Shown: positions 21,188-22,308 of the stretch, one piece after another | Layout of the letters: each line of letters starts with the position of its first letter | How positions within the stretch are numbered: the first letter of the stretch is position 1 | Assembly (NCBI GenBank): GCA_001828445.1 | Contig: MHYJ01000047.1 | Span: 1 to 22,308 of the forward strand | From: Planctomycetes bacterium RBG_16_43_13 | GTDB lineage: Bacteria > Planctomycetota > MHYJ01 | Reading direction: 5' to 3' | Length of the DNA: 22,308 nt | Made by a program: the position numbers and the translations under genes | The notes under the pieces: model-generated | What the model saw: the letters and a program-made list of their open reading frames with translations, nothing else | The model's database searches: none | What the model was told of the DNA's origin: nothing

Positions 21188-22308
21188 TTACTCTGGTGCA
21201 TCTTTAACACAGCGGAAGCCAATGCCTTTAGATGTATTTTCGCTCGAAGATAATAGGATACTGGTATAGGTTGTGCAAAATTCTGGTACGTCTAAGTAGC
21301 TACCACCTCTAAGCTTAAACTTTCCCCATTTATCTTGGGAGATCGTCCATTCTGCCGCATTTCCAGCCATATCATAACAACCATAAGGACTGACACCTTC
21401 AGGGTATGAGCCTACAGATCGTAATTTACTAAGTATACTTTGTTCTTTGGCTGAATAATTCAAATTCTTACTTATAAACTTATTACCCCATGGGTATATG
21501 CGTCCATCAATACCCCTTGCCGCCTTTTCCCATTCCTCTTCTGTCGGGAGTCGTTTCCCAGCCCAGCTTGCATAGGATAATGCATCATTATAAATTACAT
21601 CTGTAACTGGAAATAGTTCTTTCCCTTTAGGAATCTTTCCGTCCTTCCAGCTTTGAGGTGGTTTATGATTTGTTGCATCTATAAATAGTTTATACTGTGC
21701 ATTGGTTACCTCATATTTGTCTATGAAAAAGGGCTTTACAAATACCTTGTGCAATCCTAAGTTGATATCTCCTACATGGGCAGGATTGTCCATAGGGAAT
21801 TCTCCTGCTGGTATATAAACCATATTTTCTGGTATTTCTTCTTCTCTATACAATCGTAGTTTTACTGTGCTGGCGATATTTCTTTCAACTGATATGGGCA
21901 TAAAAAAGTAGGGATAGCCATCCTTTTTAAGCATTAATGTATAATATCCAATTTTAACTTTATCCGTGAACGGGGTCTTACCTTTCAATGTGGCGATGTT
22001 TGGTGCTATTATAGTTATATCCACATTTAGTGGATCTGTAGTTATAGATAATGTGGCGGTTGTTTCTTCAGCAATCTTCTCTAAAGGATTTACGAATACG
22101 CTTCTATAAAGTAAGAATATTGTTAGTGCGACTATTAACATTGATGTAATAGCCGTAAATACTTTATGCCTTTTGATTTTCGTAACTACTTTGGTGGATA
22201 TACCAGGCGGCTTCGCTAATATGTCTCTGCCTTCATTAAATCTACACAGGTCAATTGCCATTTCTTTTGCTGTCTGGTAACGATGTCTCTTCTCTTTACT
22301 CATAGCTT
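21188..22308 (-). CDS. Ser/Thr protein kinase C-terminal part fused to PEGA and FGE-sulfatase domains (runs off the right edge)
   Basis: The coding frame continues to the window edge upstream of the first Met at 22301-22303 (preceding codon GCT), so the start is missing. The visible KAMSKEKRHRYQTAKEMAIDLCRF is the typical end of a bacterial Ser/Thr kinase C-lobe (PknB type). Counting from that Met, a membrane helix lies at about 48-70, a PEGA domain at about 83-140 (ATLSITTDPLNVDITI, KGKTPFTDKVKIGYYTLMLKKDGY), and a formylglycine-generating-enzyme-like (SUMF1) domain at about 155-368 (YIPAGEFPMDN, YEVTNAQY, RLPTEEEWEKAARG, GNAAEWT, LRGGSY). Such kinase-SUMF1 fusions act as surface sensors, with the FGE fold probably binding and not catalysing. 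The gene ends 113 bases before the tRNA-Arg gene on the same strand. Confidence 0.88.
   Translation of the reverse strand, partial: AMSKEKRHRYQTAKEMAIDLCRFNEGRDILAKPPGISTKVVTKIKRHKVFTAITSMLIVALTIFLLYRSVFVNPLEKIAEETTATLSITTDPLNVDITIIAPNIATLKGKTPFTDKVKIGYYTLMLKKDGYPYFFMPISVERNIASTVKLRLYREEEIPENMVYIPAGEFPMDNPAHVGDINLGLHKVFVKPFFIDKYEVTNAQYKLFIDATNHKPPQSWKDGKIPKGKELFPVTDVIYNDALSYASWAGKRLPTEEEWEKAARGIDGRIYPWGNKFISKNLNYSAKEQSILSKLRSVGSYPEGVSPYGCYDMAGNAAEWTISQDKWGKFKLRGGSYLDVPEFCTTYTSILLSSSENTSKGIGFRCVKDAPE

Overview
The window looks like a chromosomal stretch from a moderately AT-rich, Gram-negative-type bacterium. Three things point to the wider PVC/Planctomycetota-Omnitrophota area: a Ser/Thr kinase-PEGA-FGE fusion, secreted beta-propeller and FG-GAP proteins, and sigma-54 (RpoN) encoded behind recR. 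This placement is an inference from gene content, not a phylogeny. There is no phage, insertion sequence, CRISPR array or rRNA. Both window ends cut genes: a ROK kinase at the left and a Ser/Thr kinase-type protein at the right.

Layout. 1-196: N-terminus of a ROK-family sugar kinase (minus). 361-2809: a SAM methyltransferase and a secreted YVTN beta-propeller protein (plus). 3003-4568: a NeuD-like acyltransferase and a BKACE (DUF849) enzyme (minus). 4694-6853: a membrane-anchored HEAT-repeat protein and a nucleotidyltransferase-family protein (plus), the latter overlapping the convergent rpsT. 6839-10052: rpsT, a TPR protein and a secreted FG-GAP protein (minus). 10362-10964: a tail-less SSB and a 63-residue protein (plus). 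11043-14993: a sodium:solute symporter facing a nucleotidyltransferase and a NahK-like sugar kinase. 15065-16841: tRNA-Asn, nth and a MoxR ATPase (minus). 16912-21074: tRNA-Arg, dnaX, ybaB, recR and rpoN (minus). 21188-22308: the kinase-PEGA-FGE fusion (minus).

How the parts work together. The dnaX-ybaB-recR block is the conserved replication/repair operon. Here rpoN is attached with a 4-base overlap, and a tRNA-Arg gene sits 22 bases upstream of dnaX. The symporter, nucleotidyltransferase and NahK-like kinase form a plausible sugar uptake, phosphorylation and activation module.

The most unusual region is 10053-10361. It carries two abutting 19-bp palindromes, a separate 27-bp dyad and an almost ideal sigma-54 promoter (GG-N10-GC). 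This is the layout of an enhancer-dependent promoter, and it drives an SSB lacking the acidic C-terminal tip plus an unrecognised 63-residue protein. Other points of note are several genes with an exact TATAAT only 7-9 bases before the start codon and no Shine-Dalgarno (possible leaderless mRNAs), and an A6 run followed by a hairpin in dnaX, placed where slippage would yield a gamma-sized product.
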